DNA from: Stenocarpella maydis
Taxonomy: Eukaryota > Ascomycota > Sordariomycetes > Diaporthales > Diaporthaceae
Assembly (NCBI GenBank): GCA_002270565.1
Contig: NQMI01000035.1
Coordinates: forward strand, 259,658 to 323,657
Direction: 5' to 3'
Length of the DNA stretch: 64,000 bases
This document shows positions 52,576 through 64,000 of the stretch, piece after piece. The notes under the pieces were generated by a model. It made no database searches. It saw nothing but the letters and a program-made list of their open reading frames with translations, and had not been told where the DNA came from. Numbering within the stretch: position 1 is the first letter of the stretch; each line of letters begins with the position of its first letter. The position numbers and the translations under genes are program-made.

Positions 52576-55511
52576 GAGATCGGATATTCGCACCCGAAGA
52601 AACGGATAGTACACCCGCTCGTGTACCCCCCGTGCGCCAACGTTTTTTTGCACCACCCATTCGCCATACAAAACAACAATACACAGTCATTAACTACACA
52701 TATCTATCGCTGCACGTATGCCACTATCATCGCTTCGGCTTGCCCCCATCGTTTCTTTTCCCCTGGTATTTTGCTACTTCTTTCCTCGTCTGCTGGGGCG
52801 TTCCTTAACCGATCCGAGCACCTGAATCTCCTCCTGGGTCTCCTTCTCGTCGCCAACGAGGTCCTCCACAGCCAGGTCTACCCGTGGCAGCTGGCTGACC
52901 GTCTCACGAGCACTCGTACGGCGCTTCTTGGCTGCTGGCTTGGGTGTTGCAGTCGTCATCGCTGGCCGCTTCGGGAGCTGACGAGTGGCTGGCTTCGTAA
53001 GCCCTGCCTCCAACTGCTTGTCCCGTCGGACTGCTTCTCGCTGGTTCTTCCTGCTATAGGAGTCCTTCTGGTCAAGGGACTAAAGGGTCTCATCATTCCA
53101 CTCGAATGCCGAGTTGATTCATTGCACGGAAGCCGTAGTCGCCCTCATCTTATCACCTGCCCTACTACCCAGACTGGTGGTTATTGAGGTCGTCTTCTTG
53201 CCCAATACGGCTTGCCCACGGCTGGCGAGAATTCCTTCTTCTTGTGCGCCAAACGTACTCTCATCACGAGGCCGTCCCTTCATGGCAGTAACCTTCTTGG
53301 GCGAGAGGACTAGAAAGAGAGGATTTGCGATCGAGAGGTCACGATCGAGCCAGTAGAACTTGGGGATATCCTCCTTCTTGAGTGGGTAATCGGCTTCCTC
53401 GAGGTCAGCAAGCCGACTTACGCAGGGCAAGCCAAATTGGGTGTAGATAGGGCAATTTCACGTGACTGGCGAGCAGTTGCCCCGTGGGATCTTCTTCTTG
53501 AGCATCAGAAGTGCGGAATTCCTCGCTAGCATGAGACGCTTAAGTGCTGCTCGTGCCACTTAAAGCGGAAGCTCGCTAAGCTACTTCTGCCCGTTGAACT
53601 TCTCTAGTGCTGCTATCTTCTGACGGGCTTCCTTAGAATGTAGGGCACGAGAACTATTGCTAATTATCTTATCGGCAGCCTGGATCAGATAGAGAACGTT
53701 CCCCATTCCATAGCCGAGAAAGACCTTTAGCTTGCAGTATATAGCTTCTGTAGAGGAGGTCGCATATATGCTGAAGTTAAAGTTCTTGCAGGTTTTATGC
53801 GCAGCCCATTTAGCGATAATCTTCTCTCCTTTATTAATATACTAGGTTTGAAGGTAGTTAATGATTGCCTCTTGGTCTGAGAACTTCTCTTGAAGGCGCT
53901 GCCAAGCTGTATCGTAGATCTTACGATCAGTCGAGTACTCTATGAACTTCAGCAGGTTGAATAGAGCTTGGCGGGTGTAGGGGATATCCTCTAGATTAGG
54001 GACCTTCGCGGGTATTGTGGCCTTGTTTCTCCCCGGCGCGTTAAGCGAGGCTAGATCTAGGCTCTCTTCCTTATTTGCTTCCTCGTTTGCTTTCTCGCCT
54101 GCTTCCTCCTCTTCCGCCATCACTTGTAGCTTCTTCCACTTCTTCTTGATGTATAGGGTAATGTTCGTATTGATATAGAAGATGTATAGTTGATGGCGTG
54201 CCTGGGGGAATTTATGCCCAATAGCATTAATTAGAGCGGTATTATAGTTAGTTACACAGATCATCAGGTCATCAGCTTGGCAATAGCGAAGGAGCTCGTG
54301 AACTTGCTCAAGAAGCCACTGGAAGTTGGGTTCCTTCTCGCTATTAATAACGCCTTGGAATAGGGGCAGGTTCTTCCTCATATGGGTTACACAAGTGCCT
54401 TAGAAGTACGGCATCTTCTTGTTGTTTATCGAGTACATACAGTCCATAGATAGGCACTGCGTGAAGCGATTCTCTCGGATCCACGCCATCTGCTCGTTTA
54501 TACACCAGAAGATGCCCATCACGTTGTTCTTATCATTGGTGGCAAAGCGGTACCAGTATCCCTTCTTCTCAAGCAGATCCAACGAGGCTTGGGTTGGGGT
54601 ATAGACGCCTTGCTCCTTCTTGCGCCAGTCTGCCAGCCAATTCTTCATCGTATTAGGCCCCAATTGTACATCTAGATAGTGCCGTCGGAGTGCTTGTTCG
54701 AGCTTCTTCGGCTTGGCGGCTAAAGGGTCACGTGCCGTTCGGGAGAGGAATTCATCTTGGGAAGCCGTCAGCCTCGCCCAGCCACGCTGGGCCCCACCAA
54801 CTTCTTGAGGACCGTGATGGGTATGCTGTCCCTCTTGGATAACAAGCTTCCACTTGCCTCCCGTTGCCTTCGTCATATGGGCGAGTGCATGCCATCCACA
54901 GTCTGCTTTAATCATCGTGGCGTTGTGTGTTGTAGCAGTTGAGGGTCGCTGGCCGCCTCGGCTGCAGGCTAACCGTACGCGATTCGGGTCTGACTTTTGG
55001 ATGGCTATCAGGAAGCCAGCAGCTTTTGTAGCTACGTCTAATTCCGCCTTAAGGTCAGCGAAGGTGTCGTATCCATCATGGGAAAGTTTCAGGAAGGGAG
55101 ATAGGTTAGAAAGGGCTGGTTAGCGGCCGTTTGTAGCAGTGATGTTGACGTTCCAGTTGTAACAGTCCGCCTGCCACTACGCCTCAAGATGGGTGTAGTC
55201 GGGGACCTGCGCCATCGCTGCAACGCCAGAAAATTCAATTCTGACTCATGAAGATGTATTTTCGATGGCAAAACAATCGATCGTGAGAAGATCTAGTCAG
55301 TATCGCACGTGGTGGGTGGTTGGCGAGGGAGTGTTGTTTGGTGGCTGAAGGAGGAATGGCAGGTCTGCAGGCAAGGGAATAAAGGGCACCTGGTTGGGGT
55401 GGTGTGCGATTTCAGGTGTCGTTGAATGGAGCGCTCTGATTGGCTGCAGCAGGCTGGCCCCAGCTTGTACGGGTGTACCATCCGTTTCTTCGGGTGCGAA
55501 TATCCGATCTC
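52576..55511 (-). mobile_element. 2,936-bp Mutator-like element inserted in the GMC gene
   Basis: The terminal inverted repeats are 42 bp with one mismatch (GAGATCGGATATTCGCACCC, then GAAGAAACGGATRGTACACCCG). Target duplication is 8 bp. The transposase lies on the minus strand. The left end of the family (CAGCCAATCAGA and the block with TGGCGCA) is shared with the elements at 21257 and 41954. GC content is near normal, with only a handful of stop-creating transitions, so it is much less mutated than the copy at 41954. Confidence 0.93.
52774..55215 (-). pseudogene. MULE transposase with several RIP-type stops
   Basis: It starts MAQVPDYTHLEA at 55215 and hits TAG at 55177-55179; the related 596-bp element has CAG there. 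A FAR1/WRKY-GCM1-like zinc finger follows (CGWHALAHM...GQHTHH), then a helical linker (YLDVQLGPNTMKNWLADWRKKEQGVYTPTQASLDLLEK). The MULE transposase core (PF10551) has SMDCMYSINNKKMPYF, one TAA, VTHMRKNLPLFQGVIN, CVTNYNTALINAIGHKFPQARHQLYIF and IKKKWKKL. The C-terminal part continues past more TAG/TGA codons to RRTSARETVSQLPRVDLAVEDLV near 52850. Stops lie where CAG, CAA or CGA would be expected. The protein is not made as it stands; a read-through or intact sister copy would be needed for movement. Confidence 0.85.
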
Positions 55512-56579
55512 TACTATTATCCCTATCAGAACAGGGCCAACCTCAAAGTCCTTCTTAAGACCTCAGCCACCAAGATCCATTGGAAGTCTAATAGTACTGA
55601 TGTGACAGCGGATGGTGTCGAGATCGTTAGGGTAAATGGCTACACCGACATCATCCAGGCCAACCGCGAGGTGATTCTCTCCGCCGGCGCCCTCGCTTCT
55701 CCCCTTCTCCTAGAGGTCTCTGGAGTCGGAAATCCTACCATTCTTAATCAGTTCGGAGTCAAGACTGTCGTCGATCTCCCCACCGTCGGCGAGAACCTGC
55801 AAGACCAAATGAACAATGGACTCTCCTTCATCACTGCCGACACCAGTGATGCTAGCCTCTCCGGCACGTTGAATTATGTCGCCTACCCGTCAGCCCAGGA
55901 ATTATTCGGCAACCAAACCGCCTCCGTTGCCGCCACCCTGGCCGCCACCCTGCCTGCATATGCGTCGCAGGTCGCCTCGGCCAACGGCAACGTCACGTCT
56001 GCGGACGATCTCCTTGAATTCTTCCTGATCCAATACTCACTCATCTTCGATTCACTCATCCCGGCCGCCGAGGTCCTTGTCAGCCAGGCCTCAGGCGTCT
56101 GGGACAGCGAGTACTGGGCGTTGCTGCCCTTCTCGCGCGGAAAGGTTCACATTAGCGGCAGCGGCGGCCTGGCTGGGGCCAGTATCAACCCGAACTACTT
56201 CATGCTGGACTGGGACGTGCTGGAGCAAGTGCAGGCCGCACGGTTCATCCGCCAGCTATACAGCGAGCAGCCATTTGCGGAGCTGGTAGGCAACGAATCG
56301 TCTCCCGGTCTCGCGACGGTTCCCGCCGATGCAGGTGATGATGTTTGGGCTGCATGGGTGAAGACTAATTATCGGTCCAACTTCCACCCAGTCGGTACCG
56401 CGGCTATGATGCCGCGGGAGAAGGGCGGCGTTGTAGATGCAGAACTACGCGTGTATGGGACCACTAATGTGCGCGTGGTGGACGCATCGGTGTTGCCGAT
56501 GCAAGTGTGTGGGCATTTGGTTAGCACGCTGTATGCAGTGGCGGAGAGGGCTGCGGATATTATAAAGGGGAAAGTCTAG

Positions 56580-57371
56580 GTATAGTGAGGAAAAGGGTCA
56601 GGTTATTGAACTTTAACTATGGCTGTATAAGTAAAAGATCACTTTTGTGGTCACGGTGGGCAAGCATCTGTAAAATATATCTTACGAACTATTGCGGTAT
56701 CTATTTTATTAGTTTTGCTTAATATTTTGTCAGTACGAACTCCTCTAACACAGCTGGTGCTATGGTGCGACTCGTTCACGTATATTTCGTGGCCCATAGA
56801 GCATGTTTCCCCTGGGGTTGACGCAGGAATCCTATCAAGGGGCTGTAGCCAGAGTCAACAGGGGAGCAGCTTGCCGGCCAGGCTTTATTGGGGGCGGGCT
56901 ATGAGGCGACAAGAAGCCCTGGCCGGTGACGGCGGCTGTCTGGACGGGTTGGAGGGTAATAGGGTGATCTTCCTTATTCGGAACCGGGTTCGTGTAAACA
57001 AGCTCGGGCTCACAGACAATGGCTGCCGTCGTAGGGTAGATGGAGTGAACGCTTACCTATGTAGTTATTTATGGATTCCATGTCGGGCAGTATGGCTGGG
57101 GGGCTTGGGCGAGTCGAGACAAAATGAAACAAAGTGCTACATGCCCCATATGCGTAGTCCAACATTGAATACTGTGGAATTCTTAATGCCTCCAGCCTCG
57201 GAGCCCCTCCATTCGGGATTATATGTATGCTCTGGCTGTCGACTTCCACAGGGAATCGAGCTTGCTTCTCAAGAACTACTACCTTCTTCATCTCTTGGCC
57301 CCAAACTTGAACCCGCACATTGAGAGCATCTCCACAGCTTCACGACAAACCTTCCAGCCTCGAATCCCAAC
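56580..57371. other. Intergenic region, no gene seen
   Basis: Sequence after the GMC stop. A frame of about 200 codons at 56715-57323 has no domain-like composition and I do not call it. Confidence 0.4.
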
Positions 57372-58041
57372 ATGGCTCAGCAACCCCCAGAATATGGGGA
57401 GGACAATCGTGGGGGCTTTAAATCGTACCATAACAGGTCAACAAATTCATCAAGCCCGAGATCCTGGAGACCGAGCGTTCGAGGGGCCTGAGCGGTAGCG
57501 CCATTGTTGATCCATGGCTTGAGCGGCGTTTTACGATCAAGGTGGCCGCGTACATGCTCCTCAAGCAGACTAGAATCCCCGTTCCAGAAGTGTACTCACA
57601 CAGCCGTGACGACAAGGGCCACATGTTCACTGACATGGAGTTGAGATGGAGTTGATCCGAGAATCCGAGCCTGCCGAAGAGACAGCAAAGACATGTCAAA
57701 TTCCCGATTGCCGCGAACGGAAGCACGATCGGCAAGAGTGCCCGTGGTGCCTCGACATTGTCAACAGCGATGTCATCAACTTCATTCACGGCACAGTTCT
57801 GCCGGGGATCCGACGCCTGACTAGCAAGACTACAGGTCTTGACAGCATCGCCATCCCACCAGGCTGGGTGATAGAGGAAGGCAAGAGAGAGGAACGGCTA
57901 GCGAAGATGTCTGATCGTGACGAGTTCCAGTTCACACTCCATAACTTGACAAAGTACAATATACTTGTCCATTCAACTACCTTGGAAGTGGTGGCGATGA
58001 TAGATGTGGAGGACTCGGGGTTTTTCCTGGCTGAGATATAG
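57372..58041 (+). pseudogene. Decayed aminoglycoside-phosphotransferase-like (APH) gene
   Basis: Frame 1 gives IKPEILETERSRGLSG, AIVDPWLERRFTIKVAAYMLLKQTRIPVPEVYS and DDKGHMFTDMEL, the N-lobe pattern of fungal APH-family kinase-like proteins. At about 57637-57658 the unit ATGGAGTTGAG is repeated almost exactly in tandem (11-bp shift), which throws the frame and leads to TGA. The C-lobe is in another frame: PPGWVI, DEFQFTLHNLTKYNILVHSTTLEVVAMIDVEDSGFFLAEI. In APH proteins this is FxHxDLxxxNIL and IIDWExAG. Here the catalytic Asp is missing (LHNLTKYN). The reading frame between the lobes also looks shortened. Probably inactive; related intact copies may exist elsewhere in the genome. Confidence 0.7.
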
Positions 58042-59999
58042 AAATGGACTGGCATAGGGTTGCGGATGGAGCAGTTCCAGCTGCCTGTTCATCTTTTGGA
58101 TTAGTGATCAAGTCCTTTCATACGTGGCGTGTATGTAGCGAGCATCTCCGCAATTTAAAATCTACTTATTACAGAAAGTTATCTCACTTAAACGAATGCT
58201 GTTATTTTTTGGCTTCTTGATTCAAATCCCGTTTTGTTCCTATATAGTTTAAGCTTGAGCTATCTGATAACTTGGTGGTTATCGCATTTTCACAGTACAC
58301 TAAGATTATAAACAGAGGGTAATTTAATGACAACACAATATGCGAGTTTGATATGTTGTTGGCTATTTACTCTTGAATAAATAAGAGTAGCTAGTAGTGA
58401 TCAATTAAGCAGTATTATTAATAGGCAATACTGTTGTGAAATAAATCCATTCTCATGCTAATTTCGGCATGCTAACAAGATACTCTTAGGGAACTTTATT
58501 AAGGACTTCTATAAACTCTATCCACGCCTTCCATGATTCTAGGACCGTGATATCTATTTCCTTTTAATTCAACATCTGTTGGATGGGTCACGTATTGCAA
58601 TACGAGTGGGGTGTTGTTCTTGTATTTCTCTCTCTGTCTTTCGAGTAGTGGGTGCAGTGGGCATAGCCCGCCAGCTATCTCGGGTCTATATAGTGGGTGG
58701 TAGTTGCTTAGTAAGCAACTATGCCCTCTAGCTACAGTACGGTGGCTATAGCGATAGCCCACCAATATACTATTGCACACTACTATTGCCACACTAGTAG
58801 TCTTTTCTTTTAAAAATTATAGTGAAAAAAATCCCAGGTATAGGGTTGAACCCATGCTCTTGCTGTTGTAATAAGAATAAAAGAATTGCTGTATTCGTTA
58901 TTAGAATCCCTATATTATTATTGCTTTTAGTTATAGCAGCCCCTTTGCCAAGTTCATCAAATATACCGTTATACTAAGTGCCTATCAAATATAGGCACCC
59001 GGAGAGGCCTAGCGTATTATAGCGATCCCTGCTTCCTCTAAAAGCTAGGAGCCTATAATTATATAGTCCAGCATAATATAGTGCTTTCCCTATGCAAAAT
59101 ATCTGCTTCTATTAATATATACTGCTCATTTATTATCTTTAGTACTTAAGGGTTTTAAAAGAAATGCGCGATGAGGACTTGTACTTCCTTTGCCTGCAGG
59201 CTATAGGTTGAATAAGGATTTACCTGGAGCTNTCTTTCTTTACTAAGTATTAATAATTAACTGAATTAAGTATAGTCCAGATTAGCTGCTAATCTAATAG
59301 CAGATATTAATAATAAGTTTTAATGATAACTCAATCTATAAAAGCCCTCTTCACCTAAGGCCATTTAGGGGAAGAATACTTAGTAGAGCCCTCTCTATTA
59401 GAGGCTAATAGCAAGAGTTGGTGGGTATGGATGAGGTAGTAGTTGGGTTAGGTAGGGATTATAGCAGATGGTAATGAATAGTATATTGGAGCTAACTTAT
59501 TAATAAAATGTATAGTAGAGCGTATAATGTCTAATGCTGCTCTTGGTAAGTATGTAAAATATATGTTGAGCAGGAGTTAAGATTGCGAAATCTTGACTGG
59601 GGATGCTTAATACACATAGCTGGCAACTTAAGTGCCTATAGGATAGTAGTAACCCTTATTATTTAAACCCTTAGTGCATAGGCACTACTATAAAAATCTT
59701 GGCTATAAGGTCTCGCCCTTAGGATGGATTTGAACTATATACTGGCTAATTATGCAGCTCCTTAGGGTAAGATATAGGTAACTAGTTGATGGGGATCTAA
59801 AGTTTTGCTGGTTATTAGTACTGTGTGATCCCTTTTTATATCTTAAGATACTTATTAACTTCCATCCGGGGCTTAGGGTGCTAGGAAGTAGTGATTCTTC
59901 CTTTATATAGGGCAGCGTTGGTATTGTGTTAGTATATTACTAACCAAGTTGCGTTAGTTAGTCAATTGCTATTAAGTATGCTTTTGCTAGGCAAGTTAG
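58042..59999. other. AT-rich decayed repeat DNA with one N at 59232
   Basis: From about 58140 the sequence becomes AT-rich with stops in all frames. It likely includes 3' non-coding or LTR sequence of the copia element to its right, but I see no clean LTR pair. A single N lies at 59232. Confidence 0.4.
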
Positions 60000-62900
60000 T
60001 ATATAGCTATTCTTACAGCCATTGTTATGATCCCTTATATGGTGTTTAGGTAGAGGAAGGGGTTATTGCCAACTTACTACGGTCTATATATCCTTCTACC
60101 TTAATAACGAGAGTATTATTATTAATAAGGCATTCTAGTGCCTTATTTAATATACTCTTTATAAAGGCATCTACTAGGTTACAATCCCCAGTAATCCACT
60201 AGATCTCATGGATCTTACGCTTCTCATATAACTGCCTTAACGCCATTATATTAATCATCAGGTATTTTTCTTTTATTATCCCTAGCTTAACCAGACACTT
60301 ATATAATGAGTATGAGTCTATATAGATAATAAGAGGGATCTCTAATAGACTCAGGCGTTTAGTAACCTGGCGCAAAGTGGCTGATATTATAATCCCTATA
60401 TTAAAGCTGTTAACTATACTATAAATCTCAGAAGTAAGTATGCTGCATATAACCCTCTTACACTTTATTAATAACTAATGAAAGATATTTCCAGTAATCT
60501 TCTATATAGATAGTTACTTAATTTGCTTTTTATTTACTAGGGTAATTATATAGCTAATTTAGGAATTAAGGTCCTTATTATTAGCAAAAGACCTGTCCAT
60601 AAAGATTATCAACTTGGCTGCCGCAAGGTCCAGAGGAATATAGTTAAGGCTACAGTCAAGGTGGTCTGCGTGCTACTTTAGCTGCCTATTCAACTTAGCA
60701 TAGTCCTCTTCTTTGGGGTCTTAAATTTGTGCTATAATAGAGAGGTTAAATGCTGCTTCTGGATAGCAAATAGAAGCTAGATATACTCCTTATATATATT
60801 ATTCCATATATTATTAAATGCAATCTATAGCTATGCAGTTAACTGGCTGTATCTTTGCCCCTTAGCCCTTCTGTTTGAGATGCACAATGTCATCATGTGA
60901 TATTGTAATCTTTATGCCATTAAAGTCCAGTAATCTCTCAGGGGTTAATCTGTTCTTTAGCTTGTAGTGGATCTCCTCCTTCTTGATCTTTTGCTCCTTA
61001 AGTTCTGAGAAAGCTGGAGTATAGAGGGTGAGGGTATCGTCAGTCTGCATGGCAGTAATACCAAAGATATCCTTGCTGCCCCTTGCTGCTGTAGTCAGCT
61101 ATCAGGAGGCACAGGTCATATACAGACACAATTATCCCCAGCTTCTCAATATAGTGTTTATAGTATATAGCCTACTAGTGCACGCTCGCTTTAGCAATGC
61201 TATATAGAGGCTTGATTACCCTTATAATCATGCCAGCCGGGTATTTACCCCTTATTTCAGGAGGAAGGTAGTATAAGATGGGCCTCTTAAGTGTAGATTT
61301 TAACTATAGATAGGCCTGGGTAATATTATAGAGTTTAAAATGTAGTCCCTTAGTTATTAAAGAAGGCATAAGGGTAAGAAGGAGTTAATAACTCATATAT
61401 TATACTATTAGTAATTATATAAGGATCTTATATTTTATAAGATCCCTAAAGCTAGCTATAACTAGGTGGGACTTCTCATATAGCTTCTTAATTTTACTTT
61501 TAATCTCCCTAATAATATAAGACTTAAAGATTTATATTCCTTTATATTTCCTCTTATTAAATTGCTTAAACTGGAATACTCCTTAATTAAGTAGCTTGAA
61601 TACTTCCCTATTATCTAACTCCTTAAAGGGGTTACCTAGGGTAGTAATAATGCTATTCTAATAAAGCTTTAGAGTAAGTTTATAGTTCTTAATTTCACAT
61701 TAAGGAATACATAAGTAATGATCTTATCTTCTACCTTATCATTATCATTATTAGCAGTAGGGTTATTATTATCATTATCTATAGTAATAACCACCTTCTG
61801 CTTGCTCTTGGTTCCCCATAGCTGTCCTCATTATTAAGGGACTACTGGGTTAGGGATAGCTAGTATAGGGTCTGGCTTAAAGTATACTGGCTCCTTAGGG
61901 ATATTATCAGGGTTCAGCAAATCAATAGGTCCTTCTTCATCCCGGTAGTATAGCTATATAAGGATTAACCAGAAAATAACTAGTCTATTTAGTAGGTTAA
62001 TTGTTATATTATAGTTATTAATCGAGAGCAGTTTATATAAGCCTTGCCACCTAATCTTTTCTTACTATATATATACTTTACTCTAGAGTGAAAGGCTTAA
62101 GATTCCTGATATATCTGGGCCGTTTCTTACATATAATGCTTTATTAATTTTATATACTACATTAATTCTCCTAATCTCCTTTATTACCTTCTATACTACC
62201 TCGGCTCTCCTTAAAGTAGATAGCATAAGGGTAGAGTCTTCTATTATATATGGGTATACTCCAAATACTAGGAGAGTTAGCATAAGGCCATCTAGGCTAA
62301 CTATATTATTAACTACTATAAAGCTTATCTATAGTATGGCTTTCTTAGTAAATGTGGTTAATAACTTATCATATAAGATATTAAAAGCCTTGCATAAAGG
62401 AGCATAATATTATTCTACTTTACTGATTAACCAATGTGCTTCTGCAGGTATCTATTTATATATAATCTTTATAATATATATATACTCTTAAACTCACTGG
62501 AAGCAAAGTTAGTCCCTGTATTGGATATAAGGTAGTCCGGGGGACCCATATATATATTAATCCAGCAACTTCATAGGGCTTCCTATATATCTTTAGTGGA
62601 AAGAGAAGGTAAGAATCATCCGGCTTAAAAGGAAGTAGCTACGTTAATAATATATAATATAGGAAGGCCTATTAAGTACATTATATCTATAACAACCTTA
62701 TAGTTAAAGTTAATATCATTATGAAGGTTAAACTTAAATCTTTGGGGTATAGGAGAGTCCATTTAGTAGTAGTAATAGAACTTAGTAATAGCCTCTAATG
62801 CTAAGAAATTAATATTATAGCCTGCACCTATTAATAGCTAGGAAAGATAATCAATAGATAGGTGCCTAAATTATCTATATAGCTGCTATAGTTTAACTTC

Positions 62901-64000
62901 TGTGAGAAAGAGAATGAGGGTGTTATTATCCTTATTGATATTTATAAGGAACTATAGGTATCCCTACTTCTAAGTAATAGGAAATGTCTTCTTATGCTGC
63001 TAATTTAGCTTATATTATATAACTTTATTAGTTATATTTCGCATAAAGAGTAAGTATATATTCATATCTTATATATATAAGAGGAAGGGGGTTGGTATCT
63101 TTATTATATAGAATGTTAAGTTGCTAGCTACTATATTAACTATAGTTACTCCTATTAACTATAGTAGTTTTCCTGGTCTAAAGCAAACTAATGCTTTACC
63201 TGTGTAAGACTTATTAAGAGCAATAGGTAACAGTTGCTATAGAGCAGTATATTAGTTATACCCAGCAGTAGAATAGTTAGCTGCGCTAGTATCCGGGAGG
63301 ATCCCCTGGAAGCGCTAGCGCGAGTAGTTGTTTATTATAAAGACTTCCTTAATATCACTAGCTTCCTTATCAGCTTTATTATTACTACTGCTAATATTAT
63401 TCTCATTAGTTATAGAGCTAGAGCCATCCTGGTCCTCCTCATTATTATTAATACTAAAGGTATAGAGGAAAGCTTAGTCTACCAGCCATATATAGTTTTC
63501 TTAGGCTTTAGTATTGCTAACAAACATGCTAATACTCTCCTAATTATTACCCTTATAGTTAATGCTCTTATAGTTAATAAGGAACACATAAAATTCATTA
63601 TCTAAAGGGGGTTAGTCTATAGCACTATATATATTTATATATATGCCTTTAGCCCTCTAGCACTCTTCAAAAGAGTAATTTAATAACCAGTATCCTTCCT
63701 TTTAGCAAATAAAGCATTTCTTCTTATATAGGGGACCATTTCTATTATTCCTTTTATAGGAGCGGTTACATCCTCTAAAGAGCAGCTAGAAGTTACCTTA
63801 GGGATAGTAATTGCCTCATCCCGGGGAATATTACTTATATATAGAGTTCCTTAGGTAGTTGCCTTCATACTGCCAGTCATTATTATACCAGCGGTTAAGA
63901 TAAAACTAATCACTATTAAGGTATTACTTATTATCTTATTCTTTATCCTTATTATAGTTACTATTCTATCTATTATTATTACCTTGCCCTATAGTATATG
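60000..64000 (-). mobile_element. RIP-degraded Ty1/copia retrotransposon pol (5' end outside window)
   Basis: Minus-strand order from right to left: an aspartic protease remnant near 63290 (RFQGILPDTSAANYSTAG, where intact fungal copies have DTGA), integrase at about 62430-62720 (VVIDIMYLIGLPILYIINVAT, then INIYMGPPDYLISNTGTNF), a reverse transcriptase part with the DD box as MQTDDTLTLYTPAFSELKEQK at 60862-61050, and RNase H near 60560-60690 (IPLDLAAAKLIIFMDRSFANNKDL). The order PR-IN-RT-RH is that of Ty1/copia, unlike the gypsy element at the left end. Stops are frequent and AT content is high. Confidence 0.85.

Larger units (their letters stand above)
51775..56579 (+). pseudogene. Secreted GMC oxidoreductase gene interrupted by a MULE
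   Basis: The coding parts are 51775-52129, 52197-52575 and 55520-56579; the 67-nt gap is an intron and the 2.9-kb gap is an inserted element plus one copy of its target duplication. Taken together the parts have 1794 nt, a whole number of codons (597 residues), and meet in frame at ARAYY|YPYQNRAN, a block usual in GMC enzymes. There is a signal peptide (MSFSLLLRLLPLVGAVP), an FAD loop VVGGGTSGLVIANRL, and GKALGGTSTING. The C-terminal region has the catalytic His (NFHPVGTAAMMP) and CGHLVSTLYAVAERAADII. The family (glucose oxidase, aryl-alcohol oxidase and others) oxidises alcohols with O2 outside the cell. In the present allele the protein would end shortly after the insertion. No other break seen. 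Confidence 0.9.

Noticed and set aside
1..64000. CRISPR arrays, tRNA or rRNA genes
   Set aside because: No regularly spaced repeats and no cloverleaf or rRNA-like sequence noticed; CRISPR is not expected in a fungal nuclear genome.

Overview
The window looks like nuclear DNA of a filamentous ascomycete (Pezizomycotina). It has short spliceosomal introns (56-153 nt, donors such as GTAAGT and GTATGT), a non-reducing polyketide synthase gene cluster, a Zn2Cys6 regulator of the AflR type, and transposon remnants full of C-to-T and G-to-A changes that look like repeat-induced point mutation (RIP). The species cannot be read from the sequence.

Layout. 1-11.3 kb is a gene-poor, AT-rich transposon graveyard: a Ty3/gypsy chromovirus pol with chromodomain (plus strand), two related LTR-like copies carrying TTAGGG units, two inverted-repeat structures (a ~265-bp hairpin and an ~850-bp very AT-rich palindrome), and a broken fragment that joins a C2H2-like finger reading frame to the start of a LINE endonuclease. 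12.4-41.7 kb is a GC-richer block with twelve intact-looking genes: a DUF1993 protein, a cytochrome P450, a DUF4267 membrane protein, a short-chain dehydrogenase-like protein, a TE-less non-reducing PKS (SAT-KS-MAT-PT-ACP), a divergent metallo-beta-lactamase-type thioesterase, a DUF1772 anthrone-oxygenase-like protein, a divergent EthD-domain protein, a divergent AflR-like/AflS-like regulator pair, and a divergent pair of an AvfA-like NAD(P)-binding protein and a NorB-like aldo-keto reductase. 42-46 kb is a RIP-mutated Mutator-like element (MULE) and a decayed gene. 47.5-58 kb holds a Cys-rich type II membrane protein, a secreted GMC oxidoreductase split by a second MULE, and a decayed phosphotransferase-like gene. 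58-64 kb is another AT-rich desert with a RIP-mutated Ty1/copia pol on the minus strand.

How the genes work together (inference from families). PKS plus MbL-thioesterase is the known two-component system that makes and releases atrochrysone carboxylic acid or longer aromatic polyketide acids. An EthD-type decarboxylase and a DUF1772 anthrone oxygenase would then give an emodin-type anthraquinone. P450, SDR-like, AvfA-like and NorB-like proteins would tailor it, under an AflR/AflS-type regulator pair. The exact product cannot be decided from sequence alone.

Points that stand out: the MULE in the GMC oxidoreductase gene has an 8-bp target duplication, and the reading frame is continuous across the insertion site; a 596-bp deletion derivative of the same family sits next to the PKS and looks unmutated; the PKS SAT domain has Gly where the catalytic Cys is expected; the P450 has an altered I-helix motif; and single N bases mark probable assembly joins, one of which breaks the PKS frame.
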